DNA of 64,000 nt from Haloarcula vallismortis ATCC 29715 (GTDB taxonomy: Archaea > Halobacteriota > Halobacteria > Halobacteriales > Haloarculaceae), in NCBI RefSeq assembly GCF_000337775.1, contig NZ_AOLQ01000054.1, positions 1 to 64,000 on the forward strand, written 5' to 3'. The notes beneath the pieces were generated by a model that had not been told where the DNA came from, did not search any database, and saw nothing but the letters and a program-made list of their open reading frames with translations. The stretch's first letter is position 1. The number at the start of each line of letters is the position of its first letter. Shown in pieces: positions 17,546 to 24,415 of the stretch. The position numbers were made by a program, and so were the translations under genes.

Positions 17546-18417
17546 CCGTCGCCTCCCTGCTCGATGCCAGCCATCTTGACAGCTGTTTCCAGCGAGGTGA
17601 ACGCGTCGTGGCTCACCGCGACGTATTTGTCGACGGCTTGCTGGTCGAGAATGTCCGTTCGCCCTTTCGAATCGAGCGTCGTGAACGCTGTCTGGACAGC
17701 GTCCGTAGTCGTCCCCTCAAGGGAGGGGGCGACGGCCCACGGATAATCCGGGAAACCGGGAGTTCGCCACAGCTCTTGCACCCCTTCAACGGCGTCGTCT
17801 GCGAGCAATCTGTCGTAGATGCGAGCGTTCAGCGCCCCGACGACCCCGTCTGTCCGACCAACTGTCTCTGCCGTTGCGTCGTGGGCACCGACGTGGGTGA
17901 CCTGCGCGAATGCGTCGGTAGGGAGACCGTACTCCGTCTGAAGATGATACGTCGGCATCACGGTCCCGCTGGTCGAGAGCGGGTCGCCGAACACCAGTTC
18001 GGTCTCGCCTGCAGTTTCGACTACGTCCGCCATCTCTGTCAGGTCACTGTCCGACGGCGCGATGAACACGGAGTGCCACTCCGTCTGTTCGTTCCGTGAC
18101 CCGACAGCGACTGGCTCTGCACCCGCCCGACGATGCGCGAGGATGTAGGACACGCCGCCGTAGTAGGCAATATCGACCTGCTCCGCGACCATTGCCTGTA
18201 CCATCCCGGCATAGTCAGCCGCTGTGCGTAGCTCGGTTTCGACATCGAGTTCCGTTGCCAGATACGCTGCGAGTTCAGTGTTCTGTTCAATGGCGGTGTC
18301 CGGGTCTACGTCGGGCACGACGCCAACCGTTAGGGTCGGGCTCGGCGTCCCTCCGAGACAGCCCGACAGTGAGAGCGCTGCTGCTGTACCCAGGAACTCA
18401 CGCCTCGTGGGTCGCAT
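17542..18417 (-). CDS. phnD: PhnD-like substrate-binding lipoprotein
   Basis: A 291-residue extracytoplasmic binding protein. The N-terminus [20 protein letters not shown] carries a twin-arginine motif and a lipobox with Cys20, so it is exported by Tat and anchored by lipid. The mature part has the PhnD pattern ([30 protein letters not shown], then [22 protein letters not shown] and [15 protein letters not shown]). The Met at 18417 is preferred over an upstream in-frame start because it gives the Tat signal directly. A 12-bp inverted repeat lies 36-66 bp upstream. Real ligand unknown. Confidence 0.85.
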   Translation of the reverse strand: MRPTRREFLGTAAALSLSGCLGGTPSPTLTVGVVPDVDPDTAIEQNTELAAYLATELDVETELRTAADYAGMVQAMVAEQVDIAYYGGVSYILAHRRAGAEPVAVGSRNEQTEWHSVFIAPSDSDLTEMADVVETAGETELVFGDPLSTSGTVMPTYHLQTEYGLPTDAFAQVTHVGAHDATAETVGRTDGVVGALNARIYDRLLADDAVEGVQELWRTPGFPDYPWAVAPSLEGTTTDAVQTAFTTLDSKGRTDILDQQAVDKYVAVSHDAFTSLETAVKMAGIEQGGDG

Positions 18418-18452
18418 TATGCTTCGATGCGAGTCGCCGGGCTTGAAACTTG

Positions 18453-18483
18453 CGTGGGCCACACCCCGGCTGTGTGGCCCACG
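18453..18483. promoter_or_regulatory. Perfect 12-bp inverted repeat with GGCCACAC / GTGTGGCC arms
   Basis: CGTGGGCCACAC (18453-18464) and GTGTGGCCCACG (18472-18483) flank a 7-nt CCCGGCT spacer. It lies after the ridA stop and just before phnD. It could be a ridA terminator hairpin, but no T-run follows and its core matches the GCCACAC motif seen at other promoters here, so an operator for phnDCE is also likely. Confidence 0.6.
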
Positions 18484-18506
18484 ATGGCAATGGGCGTCTG
18501 TCGGCC

Positions 18507-18887
18507 TCAGTCGCTCGTTGCGATGGCTTCGATTTCCACGCCGACACCCTTTGGCAGATTTGCGACCTCAACTGCGCTTCGGGCCGGCGGCGCTTCGTCG
18601 AAGAAGCCGGCATAGGTGTCGTTCATGGCCTCGAAATCGTCAATATCGTCGAGATAGACGGTCACCTTCAACACGTCGCTCATCTCAAGCCCCTCGGAAG
18701 CCAGCACCGCTTTGACGTTCGATAGCGCCTGTTCCGCCTGTGTCGCTATCGGCTCGTCGTCCAGCAGGTCGCCGTCGGGCGTCATCGGAATCTGGCCCGC
18801 GGTGAACACGAGCGAGCCGTCTGTCGTTGCCTGACTGTACGCGCCGACCGCATCGGGTGCATCGGCCGTGCTGATAGTTCGTTTCAT
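18507..18887 (-). CDS. ridA: RidA/YjgF family enamine/imine deaminase
   Basis: A 126-residue RidA protein, which hydrolyses reactive enamine/imine intermediates released by PLP enzymes and related reactions. It has the conserved AVGAYSQA start, FTAGQIPMTPDG, and PARSAVEVANLPKGVGVEIEAIA at the end with the active-site Arg103 in PARSAVEV. The length is normal. Members are common in pyrimidine and purine degradation clusters, which fits the surroundings. Just upstream on the same strand lies the MocA-like gene, 32 bp away. Confidence 0.9.
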   Translation of the reverse strand: MKRTISTADAPDAVGAYSQATTDGSLVFTAGQIPMTPDGDLLDDEPIATQAEQALSNVKAVLASEGLEMSDVLKVTVYLDDIDDFEAMNDTYAGFFDEAPPARSAVEVANLPKGVGVEIEAIATSD

Positions 18888-18919
18888 CGGTCGGGTGTTC
18901 CACCATCAGCATCTTAAAT

Positions 18920-19537
18920 TCACAGGCCGTCTCGGCGGTCGGCGAACTCGGTAAAGTCATCGTCGGTGTCGATATCCCAGCGGATTCCGGGGTCCGAAAC
19001 CTCGATGAACGCTGTCTTCTCGTTGGTGTCGATGATGTCTCGACCACCGCGGTCGCCGGAGACCGAGGCGAGGGCATCGAAATGGCAGCCGTCGAAAAGC
19101 ACCGGATTGCCCCGCGTCCCCCCGTGTGTGGGAACGACAATGGTTGCCGATTCTGTACGGTACGTCTCGATAAGCGCCTCGATGGTTTCGACGCGGACGA
19201 ACGGCATATCGCCCAGCAGGAACAGAGCAGCGTCCCAGCCGGCCGAACGAGCGTACTCGACGCCGTGTCGAACGGACGTACTCTGGCCGGTTGCGTACTG
19301 GGCATTGTGACGAATCGAAAGGGAAAGCCCATCCAGCGCCTCGGCAACGGCCACGCTTTCGTGTCCGAGGACGGCGACAGTATCCGAGAGCGATGACTCA
19401 CGGGCGGTTTCGGCTACCTGCCGGACGACCGCTGTTCCGTCGAGAGTCGCCAGCAGTTTGTTCCCAGATTCGTACCGTTCGCTTCGCCCCGCGGCGAGGA
19501 TAACGCCACCGACTCCGGGCAGGTGCCGCTCTGTCAT
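18920..19537 (-). CDS. MocA-like molybdenum cofactor nucleotidyltransferase
   Basis: A 205-residue GT-A-fold nucleotidyltransferase resembling MocA, which attaches CMP to molybdopterin in hydroxylases of the xanthine dehydrogenase family. The signature is GVILAAGRSERYESGNKLLATLDG (11-34), followed by FLLGDMPFVRVETI near 108 and GGTRGNPVLFDGCHFDALASVSGDRGGR near 140. It sits among xdh accessory genes (YqeC, XdhC-YqeB, SelD), which supports the cofactor role over sugar or MobA-type functions. Confidence 0.8.
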   Translation of the reverse strand: MTERHLPGVGGVILAAGRSERYESGNKLLATLDGTAVVRQVAETARESSLSDTVAVLGHESVAVAEALDGLSLSIRHNAQYATGQSTSVRHGVEYARSAGWDAALFLLGDMPFVRVETIEALIETYRTESATIVVPTHGGTRGNPVLFDGCHFDALASVSGDRGGRDIIDTNEKTAFIEVSDPGIRWDIDTDDDFTEFADRRDGL

Positions 19538-19579
19538 GCTCGCCCTCGTCTCGCACCGATACTGGCCGTTTCATCTAGC

Positions 19580-20365
19580 TCAGTCATCGTTCTCTTCCGC
19601 TTGCAGATCCGCTGTTGAGACCACTTCACAGACATTCGACGCGAACGACGTAATGACGCCCAGAGAACACCGCGCTGTCTGTGAAAGCGCGTGCGTGAGC
19701 ACGTCCGTCGCGATACGTTCTTGGGTTTCGGTGTCCGCTTTGTTGACCAGCGGAATCACAGACGCCTTTGCTGGCGCGTTCCGGAGGCCACCGTCTGGAT
19801 GCGTGAGCACTGTTCCAACGGCTTCTGGGGTAATTGTATCGCCCATCTTTAGGCCGGTGATATCTGCGACTCGCTCCGGCCGGTGAACCACGGCCGTCGT
19901 CAGTGGCTCACCGACTGCGGCGACCGAAGCGACCGGGACGACGTGGCTGGCCGTGTTCGGGACGACTGGTTCCCTATCGCCGGGCGCTTTGAACTCCCGC
20001 TTGCGTGCCCCGTCAGCCTTGATGAGGAGCCAGTCGAACAGTCCGGCACTGGATAGCTGCTCTACCACACTCGCCTCGAAGCCGCGAACCTTCCGGTCGA
20101 CTCGCGCCGGGTCGGCTACATCCTCGCGGGCGACGGCAAGCGGTGGGTCGTGTGCCTTGAGGTCGGCGCGCCACTCGTCCGGGCCGGTGAGCGTCAGCGG
20201 CAGGTCAGGCGGCGGTGGCATCGCTGTTGTCGTCGTGTAGCCCACGTCGTACCCCTTGTCGGCTCCTTCGACGGTCAACTGTCCCATCGCGGTTTTCTTC
20301 CCGCCGGCCCCGACAAAGGCGACAGCGGCGCTGGAGCCCAAGCCCAGCGCAGCAGCCAGATGCAT
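19580..20365 (-). CDS. yqeC: YqeC-like selenium/molybdenum hydroxylase accessory protein
   Basis: A 261-residue protein of the YqeC family, which co-occurs with selenium-dependent molybdenum hydroxylases. The N-terminus has a P-loop-like VAFVGAGGKKTAMGQL (about 15-30), then YTTTTAMPPP, and LLIKADGARKREFKAPGDREPVVP near 115, the best-conserved family segment. The Met at 20365 is chosen because a TATA-like element (acaaatagc, minus strand, around 20389-20395) is 26-28 nt upstream. The gene is divergent from the TusA-SelD pair across a 94-bp promoter region. Confidence 0.8.
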   Translation of the reverse strand: MHLAAALGLGSSAAVAFVGAGGKKTAMGQLTVEGADKGYDVGYTTTTAMPPPPDLPLTLTGPDEWRADLKAHDPPLAVAREDVADPARVDRKVRGFEASVVEQLSSAGLFDWLLIKADGARKREFKAPGDREPVVPNTASHVVPVASVAAVGEPLTTAVVHRPERVADITGLKMGDTITPEAVGTVLTHPDGGLRNAPAKASVIPLVNKADTETQERIATDVLTHALSQTARCSLGVITSFASNVCEVVSTADLQAEENDD

Positions 20366-20410
20366 ACCGTCGCTGCGCGGAAGACACACAAATAGCTTAC
20401 CGGGGCAACG

Positions 20411-20421
20411 GCGTGTGGCGG
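20411..20421. promoter_or_regulatory. GCGTGTGGCGG motif in the yqeC/tusA divergent promoter
   Basis: CGTGTGGC at 20412-20419, the complement of the GCCACACG motif, lies between the outward-facing TATA-like elements of yqeC (about 20389-20395) and of the TusA-like gene (about 20428-20434). Placement next to both cores suits an operator acting on both directions. Confidence 0.45.
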
Positions 20422-20459
20422 CGATAGCGTTTTTGTGACCTGGTGACACACGTGACGGT

Positions 20460-20708
20460 ATGGCCCGCGTAGATGTTCGTGGTGAAATCTGCCCCCGGCC
20501 GGCGCTCATCGTCCGGCAGGCGCTTTCGGACCTCGATACCGGCGAGACCCTCGTCGTGCGTGGCGACTATCCACCGGCTGAGGAGAACCTCCGGCGGATG
20601 TGTACGACGCACGGCATCGACGTGACGACCGCGGAGACCGCTGGCGAGTCCGACGAGTTCGAACTCGAACTGCAGGTAACGGAACTGGCGTCGCTTTCGG
20701 AGGCCTGA
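20460..20708 (+). CDS. TusA/SirA-like sulfur (selenium) carrier
   Basis: An 82-residue TusA-fold protein with the hallmark CPRP motif (Cys11), where a persulfide or perselenide is held on Cys11. The rest follows the family (ALIVRQALSDLDTGETLVVRGDYPPAEENLRRMCTTHGI). It lies 2 nt before selD and so is surely cotranscribed. TusA-like proteins of the YedF type accompany selenium genes in many genomes; here, with DsrE/F/H-like genes nearby, it may deliver selenium or sulfur to SelD or to the molybdenum site. The delivery direction is inference. Confidence 0.85.
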   Translation: MARVDVRGEICPRPALIVRQALSDLDTGETLVVRGDYPPAEENLRRMCTTHGIDVTTAETAGESDEFELELQVTELASLSEA

Positions 20709-20710
20709 GT

Positions 20711-21751
20711 GTGGGGGCTGACGCAGAGACCGATAGCGATGCCGAGACGACGCGCCTGACGGAGTACACGGAACTCCACGGTTGCTCCTGTAAAGTCGGC
20801 CAGGGCGACCTCGATTCGCTGCTCGCTGATGCCGGCCTGACCGGTGAGAGCGACCCCTTGCTGTTCGGTATCGGCGAGGATGCCGCTGCCCGGAAACTCA
20901 CTGACGACATCGCGCTGGTCTCGACGGTGGATTTCTTCACTCCTATCGTCGACGACCCGTACGATTTCGGCCGTGTAGCTGCCTGTAACGCTGCCAGCGA
21001 CGCGTTCGCCACGGGCGCGGTCGAAAACGTTGACTGCCTCGTCGTCCTCGGATTGCCGCGAGAACTAACCGACAACGCTGCCCCGATCCTCGCAGGCATG
21101 GCCGACGCACTGGACACGATGGACGGCGTCATCGCCGGTGGCCACACCATCATGAGCCCGTGGCCGTTCGCCGGCGGAGCCATTTCGGCGACAGCACGGC
21201 CCGAGGCCTTGCTCACTTCACAGGGGGCCAGCCCCGGCGACCAGCTCTACCTGACCAAACCAATCGGGACGCAGCCGGCTATGGGAGCGACCCGTGTGAC
21301 CGACGAGCAGTTCGTCGAGACCGTCACTGACGCCACTGACCGCCCGCTCGACACCATTGCTTCAGAGGCAATCGAGTGGATGACGACGCCGAACCGGGAC
21401 GCAGTGAGCGCGTGCCGCGAGCACGCGACCGCGGCAACCGATATTACCGGCTTCGGCCTCGCTGGCCAGAGCCGCGTGGTGGCCGCCCGTTCGAACGTCG
21501 GCATCGAACTGACACACCTCCCGGTCATCGCAGGAACGCCCGACCTCTCGACACTTTTCGGGTACGGGCTAACCGACGGAGAGAGCGCAGAGACCAGCGG
21601 CGGCCTGTTCGTCTCCGTCCCACCGACAGCGACTGATGCCGTCGAATCGGCGTTCGACGACGCTGGCGTGTTCTATCGAGCGGTTGGCCACGCTACGGCC
21701 GGACGTGGCGTCACGATTGACGACCCGACCCTCGAAGAAGTCCGTCGCTAA
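20711..21751 (+). CDS. selD: Selenide, water dikinase (selenophosphate synthase)
   Basis: A 346-residue SelD, which makes selenophosphate from selenide and ATP. The N-terminal active site reads HGCSCKVGQGDL: Cys25 takes the place of catalytic Cys/Sec17 of E. coli SelD and Lys28 that of Lys20. GIGEDAAARKLTDDIALVSTVDFFTPIVDDPYDFGRVAACNAASDAFATGA carries the ATP/Mg-binding residues, and ATDITGFGLAGQSRVVAARSNVGIEL the second conserved block. Start GTG at 20711 is chosen because it follows the TusA-like stop by 2 nt; the frame is open further 5' but overlaps that gene. No SelA, SelB or selenouridine synthase gene is in the window, so this is the 'orphan' SelD type tied to molybdenum hydroxylases. 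Confidence 0.9.
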   Translation: MGADAETDSDAETTRLTEYTELHGCSCKVGQGDLDSLLADAGLTGESDPLLFGIGEDAAARKLTDDIALVSTVDFFTPIVDDPYDFGRVAACNAASDAFATGAVENVDCLVVLGLPRELTDNAAPILAGMADALDTMDGVIAGGHTIMSPWPFAGGAISATARPEALLTSQGASPGDQLYLTKPIGTQPAMGATRVTDEQFVETVTDATDRPLDTIASEAIEWMTTPNRDAVSACREHATAATDITGFGLAGQSRVVAARSNVGIELTHLPVIAGTPDLSTLFGYGLTDGESAETSGGLFVSVPPTATDAVESAFDDAGVFYRAVGHATAGRGVTIDDPTLEEVRR

Positions 21752-21768
21752 CACCGATTAGGAGTGTT

Positions 21769-23349
21769 CTACCGCAGCCGAAGCGCCGCCTCAAGCACGC
21801 CACCACCGAGACACAGTGCCTTGTCGGAGATCTTCGTTGGATCGACAGACTTGCCACGGGGGTCGACATCGCCGAGCTTAGTGCCCTCGCTGACGCTGAG
21901 GCCCGTGTGGACGAGGCCGCGAACCAGCCCGTCTATCTCAGTCTCGACCGGCAGGCCGTCGACTCTGCCGACCACATCGCCGGCTGTGACACTATCGCCG
22001 ATGGCGACTGTCGGTGTCCACTCACCATCGGTCGGTGCGCGGAGCACCCGCTCGTGAGTGTAGCCGCGCCGCTCGCCGGGTTCGCCGTCGTACTCGCTCG
22101 CGGTCCCCTCGTAGAACACTCGACCGAGTTCGTGCCCGCGGTCAGTCTCGACGACTGCGTCCACGTCCTCGTCAGCCTCGAAGCCGGGTCCCATCCCGAC
22201 CACTACGTCGGCGTCCCCCCGGCGCGTGCCGGTGTCGAACGTCCCTTTTGCCATGATAGCGTCGACGAGGACTGTGGCGTCGAGTTCGTCGGCGACGGTC
22301 GCTTCAGGGTCAACGAGTACCGGCACGACATCGTCGGCAAGCAGTGCAAGCGCTTCGTCGATGTCCGTCGCTGCCCGGCCAGTGACTCCCTCAACTGTCA
22401 CCTCGTTCTCGTACAGTGCAGAGCCGAAGGCGACCGCCCGCCGGACCACCGTTGGCTGTTGGACCTCTGTGACGATGACCGGAAAGCCAGCCTGCTTGAG
22501 ACGATAGACCACGCCGCTCCCAAGGTCGCCGCCGCCGCGGACGACGACGAGCTTATCGAGGTTCAGGCGCGTGGCCCGTTTGCCGGTCGCGTCGTGGCGG
22601 TCCATGGTGATCTCGGAGAGAATCGAGAGCGCGACGGCGGCCGGCCCGCTCCCACCGAGGTCGAGTCCGACCGGGGTTCGGACCCGGCTGAGGTCCCGAC
22701 GGGCGTATCCCGACTCGGCGAGTGAGTCGAGGACGTGGTCGGCCTTTGTCTCGCTGGCGACGAGTCCAACGTAGCCAGCGTCACCGTCCAGCGCCGCGGC
22801 GACGGCCTCCTGATCGAACGTCCCGCTTCGCGTCGCAACAGCTACGGCTGTCTCCGTCCCCATCGGCAGGTCACCAAGCACATCGCCGTAGTCGCCATGC
22901 ATCACGTCGGTATCGCTGGGGAATTGCGCTGGGTCGGCGTACGCCTCGCGGTCGTCAACGACGGTGACGGCGTAGCCCAGCCGTTCCGCCAGCGGGGCCA
23001 GTTCGGCACTGATGTGGCCGCCGCCAGCGATATAGAGCCGTGCCTGCCCGCGAACGCGGTCGATGAACACGTCCATCTCGCCGCCACAGACCATGCCCGT
23101 GTTACCGCCACGTTCGAGTTCGTACGTCCGGATGCCGGGGTCATCAGCCCCGGCAAGCACCGACCGGGCATCCTGGACGGCGAGGTGTTCGACCGTCCCA
23201 CCTCCGATGGTCCCGTACTCGTCGTCGCTTGTGACTATCATCTTGTCTCCGACGTCCCGTGGTGTACTGCCGTCCTTACGGACGATAGTCAGGAGCGCCG
23301 CCGGCTCCCCTTGGGCAGCCAGTTCGTCGAGTCGCTCGAACAGGCTCAT
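21769..23349 (-). CDS. XdhC-YqeB fusion protein
   Basis: A 526-residue fusion of two accessory proteins. Residues 1-250 are XdhC/CoxI-like: KDGSTPRDVGDKMIVT and TIGGGTVEH at the start, a Rossmann GGGHISAELAPLAERLGY at 109-126, and SGPAAVALSILSEI near 234-247. XdhC carries sulfurated molybdenum cofactor to xanthine dehydrogenase. Residues 262-526 match YqeB of the selenium-dependent molybdenum hydroxylase system, with a second Rossmann GGGDLGSGVVYRLKQAGFPV at 272-291. The two are usually separate genes. The start at 23349 overlaps the DsrH-like stop (ATGA), giving a coupled operon with the DsrE/F/H genes and the hydroxylase upstream. Confidence 0.85.
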   Translation of the reverse strand: MSLFERLDELAAQGEPAALLTIVRKDGSTPRDVGDKMIVTSDDEYGTIGGGTVEHLAVQDARSVLAGADDPGIRTYELERGGNTGMVCGGEMDVFIDRVRGQARLYIAGGGHISAELAPLAERLGYAVTVVDDREAYADPAQFPSDTDVMHGDYGDVLGDLPMGTETAVAVATRSGTFDQEAVAAALDGDAGYVGLVASETKADHVLDSLAESGYARRDLSRVRTPVGLDLGGSGPAAVALSILSEITMDRHDATGKRATRLNLDKLVVVRGGGDLGSGVVYRLKQAGFPVIVTEVQQPTVVRRAVAFGSALYENEVTVEGVTGRAATDIDEALALLADDVVPVLVDPEATVADELDATVLVDAIMAKGTFDTGTRRGDADVVVGMGPGFEADEDVDAVVETDRGHELGRVFYEGTASEYDGEPGERRGYTHERVLRAPTDGEWTPTVAIGDSVTAGDVVGRVDGLPVETEIDGLVRGLVHTGLSVSEGTKLGDVDPRGKSVDPTKISDKALCLGGGVLEAALRLR

Positions 23350-23591
23350 ACGAAGCTCTTGACCTCCTGTTCGACGAGACTCTCGACTACGGCGTCGTAG
23401 GATATCCGGTCGATGTCCGGCGAGAGCGAGACGCCACGTACGTCCACGTCTCTTGCGACAGCTGAGACGGGGGCGTCGATACCTGGTGTGAGGTAGACGC
23501 CGTCCTGAATCAGAACGACGTGTGCCTCGGGGTCCCCGGCGGCGGTGCGCAGCCCGATTTCTGCCATCGGTTTGTCGATGAGATATAGCAT
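23346..23591 (-). CDS. DsrH/TusB-like protein
   Basis: An 81-residue protein of the DsrH/TusB family (MLYLIDKPMAEIGLR, then VVLIQDGVYLTPG, the family core). TusB forms a TusBCD complex with DsrF- and DsrE-like partners, both encoded immediately upstream. The start at 23591 lies 2 nt after the preceding stop and its own stop overlaps the next start. A longer open frame is present but would overlap the DsrF-like gene. The complex accepts sulfur relayed by TusA in bacteria; here it may handle sulfur or selenium. Confidence 0.8.
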   Translation of the reverse strand: MLYLIDKPMAEIGLRTAAGDPEAHVVLIQDGVYLTPGIDAPVSAVARDVDVRGVSLSPDIDRISYDAVVESLVEQEVKSFV

Positions 23592-23593
23592 TG

Positions 23594-23947
23594 TCAGAAG
23601 TCCAGTGTTCGGTCGGCATCGCGGATGCGAGCGGTAACGCGGTCGTCCGACCAGACGACCACGTCGTCGGCGATTTCGCTCTCGTCGACACCGCGCTCGG
23701 CCATCGCCGCGCCGTCCGCGACCATCTGTCCGCCCTGTTCTTCCAGATCGGAAACGTGTCCGTCCATGTTGAGCGCCTCGCGGTCGACGGCTTCCCGAGC
23801 GCCGTACACGCCGTTTTGAGTGAATACCACGGTCACGTCGTGCATGTCGAAGCCGGCAGCGACGCCGCGGGCCGCCCGCAGTCCCTCCGGGATGTGGACT
23901 CGGCCACAGGGCGCACGGGTGAGCAGCACGACGACATCCCGTTTCAT
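23594..23947 (-). CDS. DsrF/TusC-like DsrE-family protein
   Basis: A 117-residue DsrE-fold protein: MKRDVVVLLTRAPCGRVHIPEGLRAARG, then VTVVFTQNGVYGAREAVDRE, typical of the TusC/DsrF subgroup. The start overlaps the stop of the DsrE-like gene (ATGA). It lacks a clear conserved catalytic cysteine in the C-terminal half, as expected for the non-catalytic partner; the single cysteine is Cys14. Confidence 0.8.
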   Translation of the reverse strand: MKRDVVVLLTRAPCGRVHIPEGLRAARGVAAGFDMHDVTVVFTQNGVYGAREAVDREALNMDGHVSDLEEQGGQMVADGAAMAERGVDESEIADDVVVWSDDRVTARIRDADRTLDF

Positions 23948-24315
23948 AGCGAAACCACCCGGTCGGCCTCGCCGATGATGTCTGCCAGGTCAGGGAGCAG
24001 TCCGACTTCGACGCCGTCGGGGTAGTCGGCAGGCGCGTCGATGCCGCGTGCGTCGACACAGAGCCCACAGCAGATGACCTCCGCCCCGTCCGCGATGAGT
24101 TCCTGAAACTTCTCTGTCGGCATCTCGTCGTACAGGCCGCTATCCGAACAGCCGGGCAGCGTCTGGTCCGCGACAGGAACGAGCGCGCCGTCGAGATAGT
24201 GGAAGTAGCTCACCTCGTGGCCCTGATCCAGCGCCGCCCGCCCCAGCTCGTAGGCGGTGCGCCACCGCTCACTGTCGAAGGGACCCCCTGTCAGCAGAAA
24301 CCCGATGTACGCCAT
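23944..24315 (-). CDS. DsrE/TusD-like sulfur-transfer subunit
   Basis: A 123-residue DsrE-fold protein, the probable catalytic member of the trio. It starts MAYIGFLLTGGPFDSERWRTAYELGRAALDQGHEV and has a CCGLCVDARGI segment near residues 85-95 where TusD carries its active cysteine. A TATA-like element (minus strand, around 24346) is about 30 nt upstream of the ATG, so the transcript is probably leaderless and this is the first gene of the dsrEFH/xdhC-yqeB operon. A longer open frame begins further upstream but would cross that promoter. Confidence 0.8.
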   Translation of the reverse strand: MAYIGFLLTGGPFDSERWRTAYELGRAALDQGHEVSYFHYLDGALVPVADQTLPGCSDSGLYDEMPTEKFQELIADGAEVICCGLCVDARGIDAPADYPDGVEVGLLPDLADIIGEADRVVSL

Positions 24316-24357
24316 ACTGTCGAAATTTTCTCGAACAGCTCTTAATAGTTTGCTCGG

Positions 24358-24382
24358 CACACGAAAAAACACTCCGTGTGTG
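24358..24382. promoter_or_regulatory. CACACG / CGTGTG element upstream of the dsrE operon
   Basis: CACACG (24358-24363) and CCGTGTGTG (24374-24382) form an inverted arrangement directly upstream of the dsrE TATA element. It is one of the recurrent GTGTG motifs of this island; its position next to the core promoter suggests a repressor or activator site. Confidence 0.45.
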
Positions 24383-24415
24383 ATATTACTCGGAGGAAAA
24401 CTGCCCGAAACCAAC

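Noticed and set aside
20600-20710. A longer 5' end for selD
   Set aside because: It lies inside the TusA-like gene in another frame; the GTG right after that stop fits an operon.
20711-21751. Selenocysteine in SelD
   Set aside because: The active-site position is Cys25 with no in-frame TGA; SECIS-like structure was therefore not sought.
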